Assembly: GCF_050436995.1 (NCBI RefSeq)
Contig: NC_134769.1
Location: 4,774,001 to 4,838,000, forward strand
DNA: 64,000 bases
Direction: 5' to 3'
DNA from: Anticarsia gemmatalis
Taxonomy: Eukaryota; Arthropoda; Insecta; Lepidoptera; Erebidae
Every line of letters begins with the position of its first letter. Positions within the stretch are counted from its first letter, which is position 1. This document shows, one piece after another, positions 1 to 10,254 of the stretch. Position numbers and translations under genes: made by a program. The notes below the pieces were generated by a model that searched no databases, was not told the origin of the DNA, and worked only from the letters and a program-made list of their open reading frames with translations.

Positions 1-183
1 CTAAGGTGGACTGAGAGAAAATGTCCCTGGTATTAAGTCCGCCTTTATACAGCTCTGTATATCAAGTTTTAAATAAATAAATAATTATTTTTGCGATAAG
101 GCAACCATATAACTGGCAGACACGCACCTACACCATATATCAATTAAAGCTTTTGTTAAACTGACATTTCTATACGTAAACAG

Positions 184-322
184 GGTGCGCGTATTAACGA
201 CGAGTTTGGCGGTGATGCTGGGCGTGATGGTGCTGAAGCAGTGGCCGGAGGTGACGCAGCTGTCGGAGCACCTGCTGCGGCGGCTCAAGGAGTACCTGCT
301 GGACAAGCACCACGACAGGTAA
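184..322 (+). CDS. C-terminal coding exon of an unidentified plus-strand gene (5' part outside window)
   Basis: The sequence ATACGTAAACAG ends at 183 as a splice acceptor, and an open frame follows from 185 (the first base, 184, completes the preceding codon). It encodes about 45 residues beginning VRVLTTSLAVMLGVMVLKQW and ending LLDKHHDR, then TAA at 320-322. Third codon positions are almost all G or C, unlike the surrounding AT-rich DNA and like the plastin exons further right, which is the main evidence that it is coding. The peptide has a hydrophobic stretch (SLAVMLGVMVL) followed by an amphipathic, charged helix. It could be the last helices of a helical-repeat protein or a membrane segment with a short tail. 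I do not recognise the family. The stop lies on a possible donor (AG|GTAATC at 318/319), so this exon may instead be spliced to the small exon at 2906. Confidence 0.65.
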
Positions 323-2905
323 TCGCGACCACGAGCGCGGACACGCCCGCCACACACGCATGGGAGATACCACCGTGTAACTTACTTTATATCATGTTGA
401 TGACATAGCCAAGAATATATTCAAAATAACAGCAATAGCTAACAAAAGCAGCATTTTATTGAACCACTAAAAACATCTAAATATTCCTCTGATAGAGATC
501 ATACTTTAATGAAAATTTCTATCTACATAAAAGCTCGTGTGTCAGTAGGCTTGCTTAAAGTCAACTAAAATAGCAGTCATTAGGCTATCACCTTTGGATG
601 TCTTGAAGAACTATGACACTAGGTTGACCACTAACCATAAAAAAGAAAGACAACCTATAAAACTAAGCCATATTATGTACAAGTCTTGCTGAAAATTTAA
701 TGAAAACTGACATGTTTATCAACTGTACGACGATCAAAATTGCAACATTAACTAACTTGATTTAATGCCCGTTACTCAGCATGATTTCAAAAGATCTTTG
801 ACAGTCTGAATCTTGAAAGTCTTACTATCAGTCTTACCGAATGGTATTGTATTATAACCCAGGTAACTGGGTTGTGGAGGTCCTATAGTCATCCGGTGAG
901 ACTGGAAACCGACTCCAACATACTTGGAAGAAAGTCTAGGCTGATTGACTCAACATGATAATAAAATAAGTTACAATGAATGTTAGATATTTAAAATTGT
1001 TGATTCAGATACGAATGTTGAATGCCTTTGGAAATGACCCGTCTTATTGATACGTACGTTTTATTATAGAATACGGTCAGAATCATTAACAACTGTTTTA
1101 AATCTCATCTATAAAGAACACTCTGAAGCCAATTTAATAGAATATTTGAGTTGCTTTAAACGTTGTTGTAAGACAATGTACTCTTTACTTCTAATCGCGA
1201 AAGATACATTGCAGATTATTATTTGATTTTTATATTTAATTACGATTTTAAATTAAAAAATTACGATATGACCGATGCGTTGTGAAACCAATTTAATATA
1301 GTGTTTATTTTAATACATTTCATTACTATATTAAATTTTTTAAACTACCATTATTATTAAAAATGCTTCAGATGTGCATTTACTTATCAAGTAAATAAAA
1401 TTCTTGAATTGCGTACTCCCAATGTCGGCGTGAAGGCGTGTCCACAATAATGTACGTACCGGTCCAGTTTAGTGTAAACGTTGAAACATAATACTAGTGA
1501 ATATAAATAAATTACAATTCTATGAAGATATATAGTCGAATGATTAGCTAACAGCCGATGTTTGCAGGCAGATGTATAGCGTTGTTATTTAAACTTTAAA
1601 TATATAGAGATATACGAAATAAATTAAGGGACTTTAAAGTATCATATCTCCAAAACAGATAGCCCTAGTTTTAGTTGAATGGTACCAACAATTTATACCA
1701 GTGGGGGCTATCACGTATCTCAGTTGACACCAGTTTGAAAGCCACTATGCTGAACATTGTTCTCTCCCTTATGATTAACACGTTACGTCAAATCAGCAAT
1801 GTACTGAATAGTGCACGAGTTGTCAACTGAGACAGATGCTTATACCGTTTAGACAACCGTGTGCTTAACAAGCATTTTACTTTGGAATGCCTGACGTTTC
1901 GGCTCAGGTTACATTGGCCGTGGTCGCAGGCTGACATAACGAACTCGCACAACGTTCAGAAAGACCATTATTTCTTTCATCTGTCCATACAGATAAAACT
2001 GGTAGTTAACAAATAAGAAACTTTTAATTTTAGCAGCTTGTTAGTTAAACAATCTAAAATACTTGTCATAGTTAAAAGAAGGAAAGATGGCTAAACATCG
2101 GGTATTTTCGGACACGTTAAAATCGAGTTTATTTTAAATTTAATTATTATTTACCAAACAAAAAGCAATAAAGTTGTGAAATAATAAATATATTTAACGA
2201 ATGTTATGCTGCAATACTATCTGCCTGCTTACATCGGTTGAAATATTATAATTATAATAAAGCCGCAGATATCCCAATAGTATTTTATATTAATTTCATT
2301 GATGCTGTGTAGTTGTTTTACATAATTTATATATAAGCTTTGTTATGTAATATATTGTGTATGTATTATAGATAAAGGATACTTTAGATTAACGGCAAAC
2401 TTTAAATGCCATAACCATTTTTTTCTTGCCTTGTTTGTCTATACCGCGGGCAGTGTTGCAAGCCCAGTTGAATATTTTTCGAGAAATTAATTAAATTGTC
2501 TACTTTATTATTTGCTAATAAGGTAGACAATTGAAATTGAAGAGGAATAATTAAATATTTTATTTGTTTAGCATTTCCTAGTATTCCCAAAAAAACACTA
2601 AAATTGTCACAAGGATTTCTCCAATTATTTTTAGCAATTATAGTTCCCGTTAGTCTAAAGTGTGCTAGAACCATATCAAATTAATATGTATACAGACGAA
2701 GCGATACACTTATGTATAATAATGTTATATTTACATAATTATAGAACAAATATTATGTTGCCAGTGGTGAAAAATGTTAAAATATTGTTTATACTTTTTA
2801 TATATGGACGGACGTAATTGCAATACTTTATTTTATTTATTTATTTACATTTTAATTTATTTTTCGTTTATTTTAATTTAATTTTCTTTTTGTTTTCTCT
2901 GGCAG
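323..2905. other. AT-rich stretch: intron or 3' UTR of the left-edge gene
   Basis: No coding signal was found in this stretch on either strand. It is the last intron of the left-edge gene if the exon at 2906 is used, or 3' UTR and intergenic DNA if the stop at 320 is used. The only recognisable content is an interspersed repeat at about 774-960. Confidence 0.4.
774..960 (+). repeat. Interspersed repeat family C, copy 1
   Basis: This stretch shares long segments with 10287-10432 (same strand) and 30935-31200 (opposite strand). The shared blocks include ATAACCCAGGTAACTGGGT, GTGGAGGTC, CCGGTGAGACTGGAA, CCGACTCCAACATA and TTGGAAGAAAG. There is no open frame. It looks like a short non-autonomous element whose class I cannot assign. 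Confidence 0.7.
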
Positions 2906-2933
2906 GTATGAATGCAAGTCGTTATGTGGTTGA
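2906..2933 (+). CDS. Possible alternative or true last exon of the left-edge gene
   Basis: A very strong acceptor (a long T-rich tract ending TTTTCTCTGGCAG at 2905) precedes an exon that is in phase with a donor at 318/319. Joining AG (317-318) to G2906 restores the same arginine codon and adds YECKSLCG before TGA at 2931-2933. Without splicing the protein ends at that arginine, so the two forms differ only by an 8-residue tail containing two cysteines. Donor quality (GTAATC) is moderate. Evidence is splice-site quality and phase only; there is no homology support. Confidence 0.4.
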
Positions 2934-5215
2934 TTTTGTGAGATCAGCATCGCTAGTGGAATTTTAGGTGTTATTGCAATTTTGTCCCGGACGCTCTGCG
3001 TTGTCATGTCTGTACGACGACCGCGTTGAGGTAAACACTGCTTGATTAAACTAACATCTTTAATATACTATTACTAATCTATTATAGAAAAAAAATACTA
3101 TTATCTATTCTATCTTTCTCTATCTCTGGAAATTGGGTGCTTCGATCATTATTATAAATGAATACAATACATTTTTATTCAGTATCATGCCTGTTTTCAT
3201 AACGAGATTAAAATATGTTAGCTTAATTAAGCAGTAAAGTAATGAAAATTTTGCTTGTCCGTCGTGAGTTGATGCGTTTTCAAAAGATTTTTTAAGAAAT
3301 GTTTAATAATATACTCAATAGTTGTACTTTCAAAGATTAAGGGCTCTCTGTAATTGTAGAATTGTGTAAAATGTAGAAGTACCCACAAATCACGCCGGTC
3401 GACTCACGGCGGACGCGCGTGGTGTAAGTATACTTATTACAGTGATATTTCTTTATTATTATTATTTAAGTGTAAATTTGATACGATCACATACGGTGCT
3501 AGATATTTTAAATCCTTAGAAAACTCCCAGAATTATAGATTTTGTAACACAACAACTGTTCAAGTTGTACTGTCTAGAACCGTGTGTTATCATATCGTTT
3601 AAGTAGTGATTTTACATGAACAAACATTGGGCTGGGCCCACAACTAGGTATTTGATGATTTATTCTAAACTTTGTATTACGAAACTTACGTTGTCCAATC
3701 TTACTATTGCTCACGAGAATAACTCACTATATACGACTAATTTATTGTCAACACTCTAATGTTTGTCAAACAATCACTATGTCTGACTTGTATTATGACA
3801 AATCGTTTGTATTCTATAAAGTCTATATTCATGTTGTCATTGACATAACATTGTTTGACCAACACTCGTAATGTTTGACAAAATTAAATTGTTTAAGACC
3901 TAAAAGGCTGAACGGTTTATCTCGAATCTGTTAGAACGTTTGATAAATTGTATTATTTAGGTGAAGGATAAATAAATGAATTGCTTTACGTTTGTACAAA
4001 TGTAGTTAAATGGGGTCACGGGGAGTAGGGCGGTGTTGCCATCACAATGTTTTGTATTTACCGCGTCGGTTCTATAGTATTCATTTTATTTTTTATATTC
4101 ACTTTAGTCGAACGTCGCTTGAGGTAATCAAAACGCGAATAGTTAATATATACTTGATATTTCTTTGCAACTTTTGAACATGAAATGTGATTAAATATTT
4201 CGTAGTATTTTCCCAGAGTGACATTATTTATTATTAAATTAATTATTTACAACTCGATGAGTGTTGTCAATTTGTTCTCAGTTTATTTGATAAGTTAGAA
4301 CTTATGTATAAACTGTAGGGCATATCACTTAATGCAAATTTACTTTAGCGATATTACAATCACGTTACGCATGAATAAGTTTTTTGTATTGTAATCATTT
4401 TGTAAATCACGCATTAAACATTTTTTTACGAGGAATTACATCGGTAAGCGAGATATCTAACATAGTTTTTGTCTACAAAGCTTCAAATAGTTTCGGCTAG
4501 AGTCTGTTATAGTCGTGGTTGTAAACCATTCTCTATCAAGTTGGTCTGATAAGTAGTTAATTCTTCTTCGTATTGTAATGAAGTACATTCCAAATTTTCT
4601 AACTGTGTAGCGTACGGCAGATAGAGGTCGAGTCAGGGACCTCACTATTGTGATACTATTTATTATTTATTGGCTTTACTACCAGTTCAAATTATAACAT
4701 TTCTGGATACTATATTAACTTTCTCTCTCGTTGTTTAAAATTCTATTATAATATTAGTTAGTCTCCCTGACTTGCTCCTGACACGATACTAAACTAGATA
4801 ATATTAGATAATCGCCTGTTTATTACCATCCATGTTATAACGATGTACAAAATTAATTTGAAACTGTTGTGTATATGATGTAAATAATTTATATTCAACA
4901 ACACTATGAGTTTAGTGAAATAATCGAAATTGTTACATCTCTGTACCAAGTTGTATGTTGATAATGCAAATATTAGGTAAATTAATTGATTTCATATAAA
5001 TACATATATTTATGTTTGTTTATCTGTTGCGTAACAAGCGTGGCGATGATGTCATCGTGTGGACCGCTTGTTCAGCACTTGCATGTATTGTGTTGTACTG
5101 TATCTATATCATTTGTTTGGAAATCACAAGAGAAAATATGTATGTTAAAATATGTAAAAGTATTAATTTACGTTGCCGGCTATGGATTGAAATAAATCAT
5201 CACAATTTTATTCAT
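2934..5215 (+). other. Probable 3' UTR and 3' flank of the left-edge gene
   Basis: There is no conserved coding sequence here. It runs from the stop at 2931-2933 to an AATAAA at 5191-5196 with a T/G-rich stretch after it, so I infer a roughly 2.3-kb 3' UTR. The small open frames here (4986-5248) have AT-rich codons and no family features. The long UTR is an inference; other AATAAA-like strings occur earlier. Confidence 0.35.
5191..5196 (+). terminator. Polyadenylation signal, left-edge gene
   Basis: AATAAA is followed about 25 bases later by the U/GU-rich stretch TTTTTGTGTTTTATTTTAT, the usual layout of a cleavage site. It lies about 155 bp from the polyadenylation signal of the convergent minus-strand gene. 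Confidence 0.45.
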
Positions 5216-5347
5216 TTTTGTGTTTTATTTTATACAAATACATATTAATTTATGGTGTTCTTATATGTGATTTATCCCTTCCCATATTTTACACATTATA
5301 GAGAGTTACTTCTTATTAAAAAAACACTGTGTTCATTTAAAAAAATA

Positions 5348-5353
5348 TTTATT
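5348..5353 (-). terminator. Polyadenylation signal of the small three-exon gene
   Basis: On the minus strand this reads AATAAA, about 445 bases after the stop codon of the 89-residue gene, followed by T-rich sequence. It implies a 3' UTR of about 0.45 kb and tail-to-tail convergence with the left-edge gene. Confidence 0.45.
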
Positions 5354-5568
5354 CATAAATAATTCTCTCACAATAAAAAAATATAATAAAATACAAAATG
5401 TCACAACAATATAAGTTACGAAAGCTCTCTGATAAAAATACATAATGTCATTAATATGTCCAACTTTTTACAATCATCACTTTGTGTAAAGCAATAGGAT
5501 ACCAAGCGAACAACATAATAAATATTAAATGACTACTGTCTGATATGAATTTATACAGAAGAAAGTGC

Positions 5569-5700
5569 GATTCTCTGTCACTATTGACAACCGTCTAACT
5601 ATAGAAAAAAAATGTATAAAAAAATCTGATCAGCACCTCTAGCGGGCGTCGTAAGAACTACCTTTGTAGGACATTTTTAATCTCAAAATCCAGAAAAAAA
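5569..5700. mobile_element. MITE family G, degraded copy
   Basis: GATTCTCTGTCACTATTGAC and a core with CTGATCAGC, CCTCTAGCGGGCGTCGTAAG match the better-preserved copies at 20765-20942 and 28742-28890. The right terminus is badly decayed. It is non-coding and falls in the 3' UTR or flank of the small gene. Confidence 0.55.
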
Positions 5701-5796
5701 TTAAGTCACGTCGATTCCCGTCGAATATTTAATTAATCATACAACCGGACAGTTTATAAAAGTTTTAAAAGTAGGAATATTATTACACGGACTATT

Positions 5797-5965
5797 TTAA
5801 CTACTGAAAACTACGTGGCCACTGAAAGGTGCGGGCGACACTGGCGTCAAATTTTCAGGTTTGGGCGGCGGCACCGGCTTCTCTGCTGAAACGTGAATAT
5901 GTTCGACTATGTTCACGCTTGACTGCCGCGAGAGCTGCTCTGCTATTGGCTCTTCTTCAACCGTT
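5797..5965 (-). CDS. Exon 3 (last) of the 89-residue gene
   Basis: The acceptor TTGTTTACAG is followed by 55 in-frame codons and TAA. GC content and codon use are clearly higher than in flanking DNA. The exon holds the proline-rich PVPPPKPENLTPVSPAPF segment. Confidence 0.7.
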
Positions 5966-8862
5966 CTGTAAACAATATTGTTAAATTGTCACTCTTAAAG
6001 AAATAGGTTATTAATTATTCATCTGCATTTTTTGTTATGTTTGATAAATTATACCGTTGAATTGTGAAAATATGAGCGTTCTAGATAGCGGCGGCGGCGG
6101 TCGCAGTAAGGATCGACCCACACTAACCATATGTCTGTTCCAATTAGCATCCGTGACCACTCTAAGGGTCGTCGCACACGTATTAACGGTCGACTGGTCG
6201 ATAGTAGCTCTTGGGTACGTAAAATGGCGTACAGGATATAATCGTTTCACGAATGAAAAAGTGCTACTTATATAGTTCTAAAACAACATTATTAACATTC
6301 CTTTATAATAGAAGTCGACGCCCATACGTAGTCTGACTTTATTAATTAAATAATTACTCAATCTTTAGTCGTTTGGAATACAATACTGTCGAAGACCGAT
6401 AACAACTAACTATGGATTGGATCACACAAAAATGTTCTACAGGGGTATCGAACCCATGACCCCGGTGTATTAACTGCATCATCAGCGCCTCTAAAACATA
6501 CGTAAAATAGAAATGTTAGTAGCATTACCCATCGATAGTAGTTACTTCGTACTCATTGCCACTGGCGCTAACTTCTGAGTCCGAGAGTTCATTGCCAGCC
6601 CGACTGAAAAGGTAAGACAATATAATCAATCACTACATGCTTTTGTTTAATGTTAAAATATATACTTTATTACAGAAATTTATTTATTTCCAATATATCT
6701 TACACTTACAGAGCGCCCCAAGCTTTATGACACCAGAAATGTTCACCCATTTTAAAACACGTTCTTATGAACTTTTCCCGTGTGCACTTTACCTGTATCT
6801 TACATAAGAGGAGACCAGCTTCAATGCTTGAAATGATGAGCTAATCACAATTTCACAAATATACATTAATAACCCCTGTGAATCATCGTGCTTGCCCGTA
6901 GATCCCACCTTTGGGATTCCCTCCCAGGCTCATGTTATAAACAGCCACAAGGGTGCATAAGCGATATATTACAAACTGTGTCTATGTGATCACCCAAGCC
7001 CATAAAGCTATGTAAAATGTGTCGAAGGGAGTGCAGGATAGAAATGAGAAAAATACTGTTTTACCAATTCCGTTTTATTTTTAGGCTTACACATTCTTGT
7101 ATATTAACATTACTGATAGCTAGCATCACTAAATACAGTGGAGTAATTATAGTTATTCATTTATAAGATACTTCTCATTCTGTTATATGTTAAGAAATTA
7201 AAAACCTCTATTTGATTTCAAAATAAAAATCTAAAAATTACGTAATCAATAAAACCTTAAAAAGTCTAACAAAATAAAAATTTACAATAAAAAATATTAT
7301 GATTGTAAAATATCGTTGTTTCCCGCGGGAAGGTCTATTCTAATAAAACGCTACAAAAATATTTCACAGAATATAACTTAAATAACGTAAGAAATATACA
7401 TTTCTAAAAACTAATAAATTGAGAATGATTTAAATGCCGATGGGGGAATGCAGAATAACCGAGGAATGCAACATATAAAGCTACATATTTATCATGTAAA
7501 TATTTCTGTAATGGCGTATCGTTATCAAATTATCACATAAACAATTCCACATACACATTATTGCCAATTCCCACACACTTAAGCGATACATGTCATTAAC
7601 TTACCACGTACTCAATTGTTTATCAAGACAACCCATACGAAACAGAACCGCTAGAGTCACTCACCTTTGACGATATTCTACATTTATATGATGTTTATTC
7701 AAAAAGCATGATTTGATTATCAAAATTCGAGCGACTGTAGCAGCACCGTAAAGTTTAGAGCATCAAACAAAAAAATACATTCTTATAAGAATGTCAACTT
7801 AACAAATTTGGAAGCCAAAACTAAACAGATGTTTATCTATCTATGTATTTCTAAACTCATCAATTCTCAGCATATTAAGTACCCCGATATCATCCTAATG
7901 TACGTAAAACTATTAAAATGTTGGTTACTTCTAGTACATACAAACTTACTGCAGTACTTTTTTCAATATAAACCCAATTCGTTGTAAAATTGTATAAAAA
8001 ACATTTCGACATGTAGATAATACTAATCGTTCATAAGTACTATAATAATTACAACTATAGCCATCTCTCTCGCACTCGAAAGAGGAAAGAGAGACGCACT
8101 ATTCCTACAGTTGTATTGTATTTAAGCCGTTAAAATGATCGGTATTTGATATATACGTCATTATAATTACGTAATTGATTTTTATTTTTGACACGCAAGC
8201 ATAGCACGGGCTAAACGAGACGGGACTAAATAGAGGAAAAACGGGATTTGGTCCACAGTCATTGGTTTACTTGAAAGGTAGTTTCAGGAGATTATAATTA
8301 GGTTATTCCACGTATAGTGCGCTGTCGAAAGCTAATTGACATTGCTGCTACATTAAGCCCGTGCTAGTCTTGTTCGCCGAGCCCTACTATTAATAAGTTA
8401 CACTTAATATAATGCTTAGGTCACGTACACAAATATTATTTATAAAACGCACACATTGAAAATATTAAATAAACAAAAACAGAAAATAAAATCCCATTTT
8501 TGTTTCTATGTGCTTTATAATTAGCAGCGCTTTTCTTGTATTTCTAAAAAAAGCTTGAGGCTAATCAACGATTTGTTTATATACTTATAAAATGATTTCG
8601 AGGTGTGAAAGCACTATATTTAATATTTCCAATGCGTCCCACCTAGCTAGCGAAATCTACACGTTACAATCCCACACTAAAAAAAAACATTCGTTAATTT
8701 TGGAATGTAGTATACAATCAGTCGATAATACACTCTAATTCTATCAAAATATAGAACAAAATTGAAAAATCTGAATAGAAAAGGACAAGATTTATACAGT
8801 ATTCTGTTATATGTGTAATAAAAATATATATTTTACCTTAAAATATGATCAAAATCAGCCAT
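5797..8862 (-). CDS. Small three-exon gene encoding an 89-residue acidic protein of unknown function
   Basis: The coding exons are 8837-8862, 6529-6603 and 5797-5965, all with GT donors and AG acceptors and joined by phase-2 introns. Together they give 270 bases: ATG, 88 further codons and TAA. The product starts MADFDHILSRAGNELSDSEV and ends PAPFSGHVVFSS. It is rich in Ser, Glu and Val, with a proline-rich stretch (EKPVPPPKP) at about residues 63-71, no signal peptide and no membrane segment, so it is probably a soluble, largely disordered protein. Support comes from the three exons joining in frame, three good splice pairs, a Kozak-like AATAATGG start, a TATA box about 80 bases upstream, and a polyadenylation signal downstream. 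I cannot name a family. It lies just downstream of plastin on the same strand. It cannot be an alternative plastin end, because exon 6529-6603 begins in the wrong phase for the last plastin donor. Confidence 0.68.
6529..6603 (-). CDS. Exon 2 of the 89-residue gene
   Basis: The acceptor is TACCTTTTCAG and the donor is GATGG|GTAATG. Only one frame is open through the exon (RAGNELSDSEVSASGNEYEV then TTID), and it is the frame that joins both neighbours. Confidence 0.65.
6604..8836. other. Intron 1 of the 89-residue gene, AT-rich
   Basis: I see no exon, RNA gene or well-bounded transposon here. The stretch at 6715-7025 is slightly more GC-rich but has no open frame. Confidence 0.5.
8837..8862 (-). 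CDS. Exon 1 of the 89-residue gene
   Basis: It encodes MADFDHIL plus two bases, then the donor AG|GTAAAA. The ATG is the first in this frame. An upstream out-of-frame ATG at 8875-8873 (ATGAAAGTAAATAATGGCTGA) overlaps it as a seven-codon uORF. Confidence 0.6.
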
Positions 8863-8940
8863 TATTTACTTTCATTGTACCAGTAGGTGGGTATTCATAG
8901 TTTCGTTACTTTTAAACGGTCGTATCGTTGGATGCGAACA

Positions 8941-8946
8941 TTTATA
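8941..8946 (-). promoter_or_regulatory. TATA box for the 89-residue gene
   Basis: The minus strand reads GAGGTATAAATG here, placing a start site near 8912 and giving a 5' UTR of about 50 bases before the ATG at 8862. Confidence 0.4.
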
Positions 8947-9018
8947 CCTCGCTAGGCCTTACACTATTAGTCACAAGTTATTTCTTAACTCCCTTCGTAG
9001 ACAACGCAGCGTGAAACT

Positions 9019-9269
9019 CCGATATGTGAAGATTTTTGTCTTCAAGCAACATCGAGAGTACAAAATCATAGGGCGAAGCCACAACTATACGTTGTGACGA
9101 CGCCTCGCAAAGATGACGTCACCTAGCAATACAAGGGACGAAATTTTTTTGCGATGGTTTGACGCAATTTTATGCCGAGTGTTTGTACATATGTACCAAT
9201 TACGAATATGAACAACGCTAAAGACTTTATACTGCGAATGTCGCGAAAAGATAAATCTTCGCATATCGG
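9019..9269. repeat. Inverted-repeat element with a CRE-like site, upstream of the small gene
   Basis: CCGATATGTGAAGATTT (9019-9035) is repeated in inverted form with one mismatch at 9253-9269. The interior is relatively GC-rich and contains TGACGTCA at 9114-9121, a perfect cAMP-response/ATF palindrome. It is either a MITE or the upstream promoter of the small gene. I see no target-site duplication. Confidence 0.4.
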
Positions 9270-9834
9270 AAATTTAAGTTGCGTTATACACGAACGGCCT
9301 TATACGTAGTCCATACGACGTACAGTAAATACGCCATATTGTCACCATGACACGCGGGGTGACTATCTTACATTTAACAACTATCTCGTGTGCTGTGTCG
9401 TCATAAACAACACGTAATCGAGTAACTTAAACTAATTTTGCTTTCGTGATAGTGAAATGAAGGCGATAGTATATAAATATTACTACAAAAGTAAGATATA
9501 TTCATAGTTTCAGTTGCAGTTCGAGTACATTCCGAAGCACACGGCCTTATATCGACTATACAGTGTCTCCCAGAGCATAGATTTTTTCCAAATTCTCTTT
9601 GAATTAGTAGCTGAATTTCCCAATGGTTTTAATAAACATTTAAAGCCCAAGCTACTGATTCCTGTGCAAACGACGATTCCCATACATAGGCGACAGTCAT
9701 TTCAACTTTGCGTTGGTACGGAATTTTGATCGGTGTTTTTGATTTTAAAGTTATTATTCGAGTGTTTTTGTAAAAGTGACTTCTCTTAGTATAAGTATGT
9801 TTGTAAATGTACATAATGGTGCGTATTTTTATAT

Positions 9835-9890
9835 TTTATTGTGTTGACAAATTTCTTAGAAAGAAAGAAATATAGGTAAGTAAATTTATT
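9835..9890 (-). terminator. Fim: Polyadenylation signals of plastin
   Basis: Two minus-strand AATAAA motifs (9890-9885 and 9840-9835) lie about 190 and 240 bases past the plastin stop codon, giving a short 3' UTR. Confidence 0.5.
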
Positions 9891-10077
9891 CACGTCGACC
9901 AATTGTCTTGGTCTTTTTTATGTAAGCAAAACTCATTTAACTTGACTTTTATATTATTTTGTCAAAAATGCCAAAAAAATTTGAAAAATGTTTTTTTTTT
10001 TCAATCATCCTTATACCCAAGAGAATTAAACACCGATCAGCATCCCTCGCCCCTCCCCGTCAGACGGCACAGTTCGC

Positions 10078-10254
10078 TTACGCTGGGTGCACGGGCGCGT
10101 CCATGGCGGGGATGTAGTCGAGCGCCATGAGGCAGGCGAACACCGTCATGATCATCTTGGGCTTGCGCTCCGTGATGTCCTCGGGCAGCGCGTACACCCG
10201 CGCGCCGCAGCGCCGCGCCATCGAGATCGCGTACTTGGCGTTAGCATGCTTCTC
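10078..10254 (-). CDS. Fim: Plastin exon 14 (residues 581-638, last coding exon)
   Basis: It encodes KHANAKYAISMARRCGARVY, ALPEDITERKPKMIMTVFAC and the tail LMALDYIPAMDAPVHPA, then TAA at 10080-10078. It is the most GC-rich exon in the window. Confidence 0.96.
   Translation of the reverse strand, partial: EKHANAKYAISMARRCGARVYALPEDITERKPKMIMTVFACLMALDYIPAMDAPVHPA

Noticed and set aside
85..357. 90-codon minus-strand frame at the left edge
   Set aside because: It is antisense to the GC3-rich plus-strand exon at 184-318, and codon bias favours the plus strand.
5797..6603. Exons at 5797-5965 and 6529-6603 as an alternative 3' end of plastin
   Set aside because: The last plastin donor (10693) is phase 0, while exon 6529-6603 begins with one base completing a codon, so joining would put it out of frame; a separate ATG exon at 8837 fits exactly.
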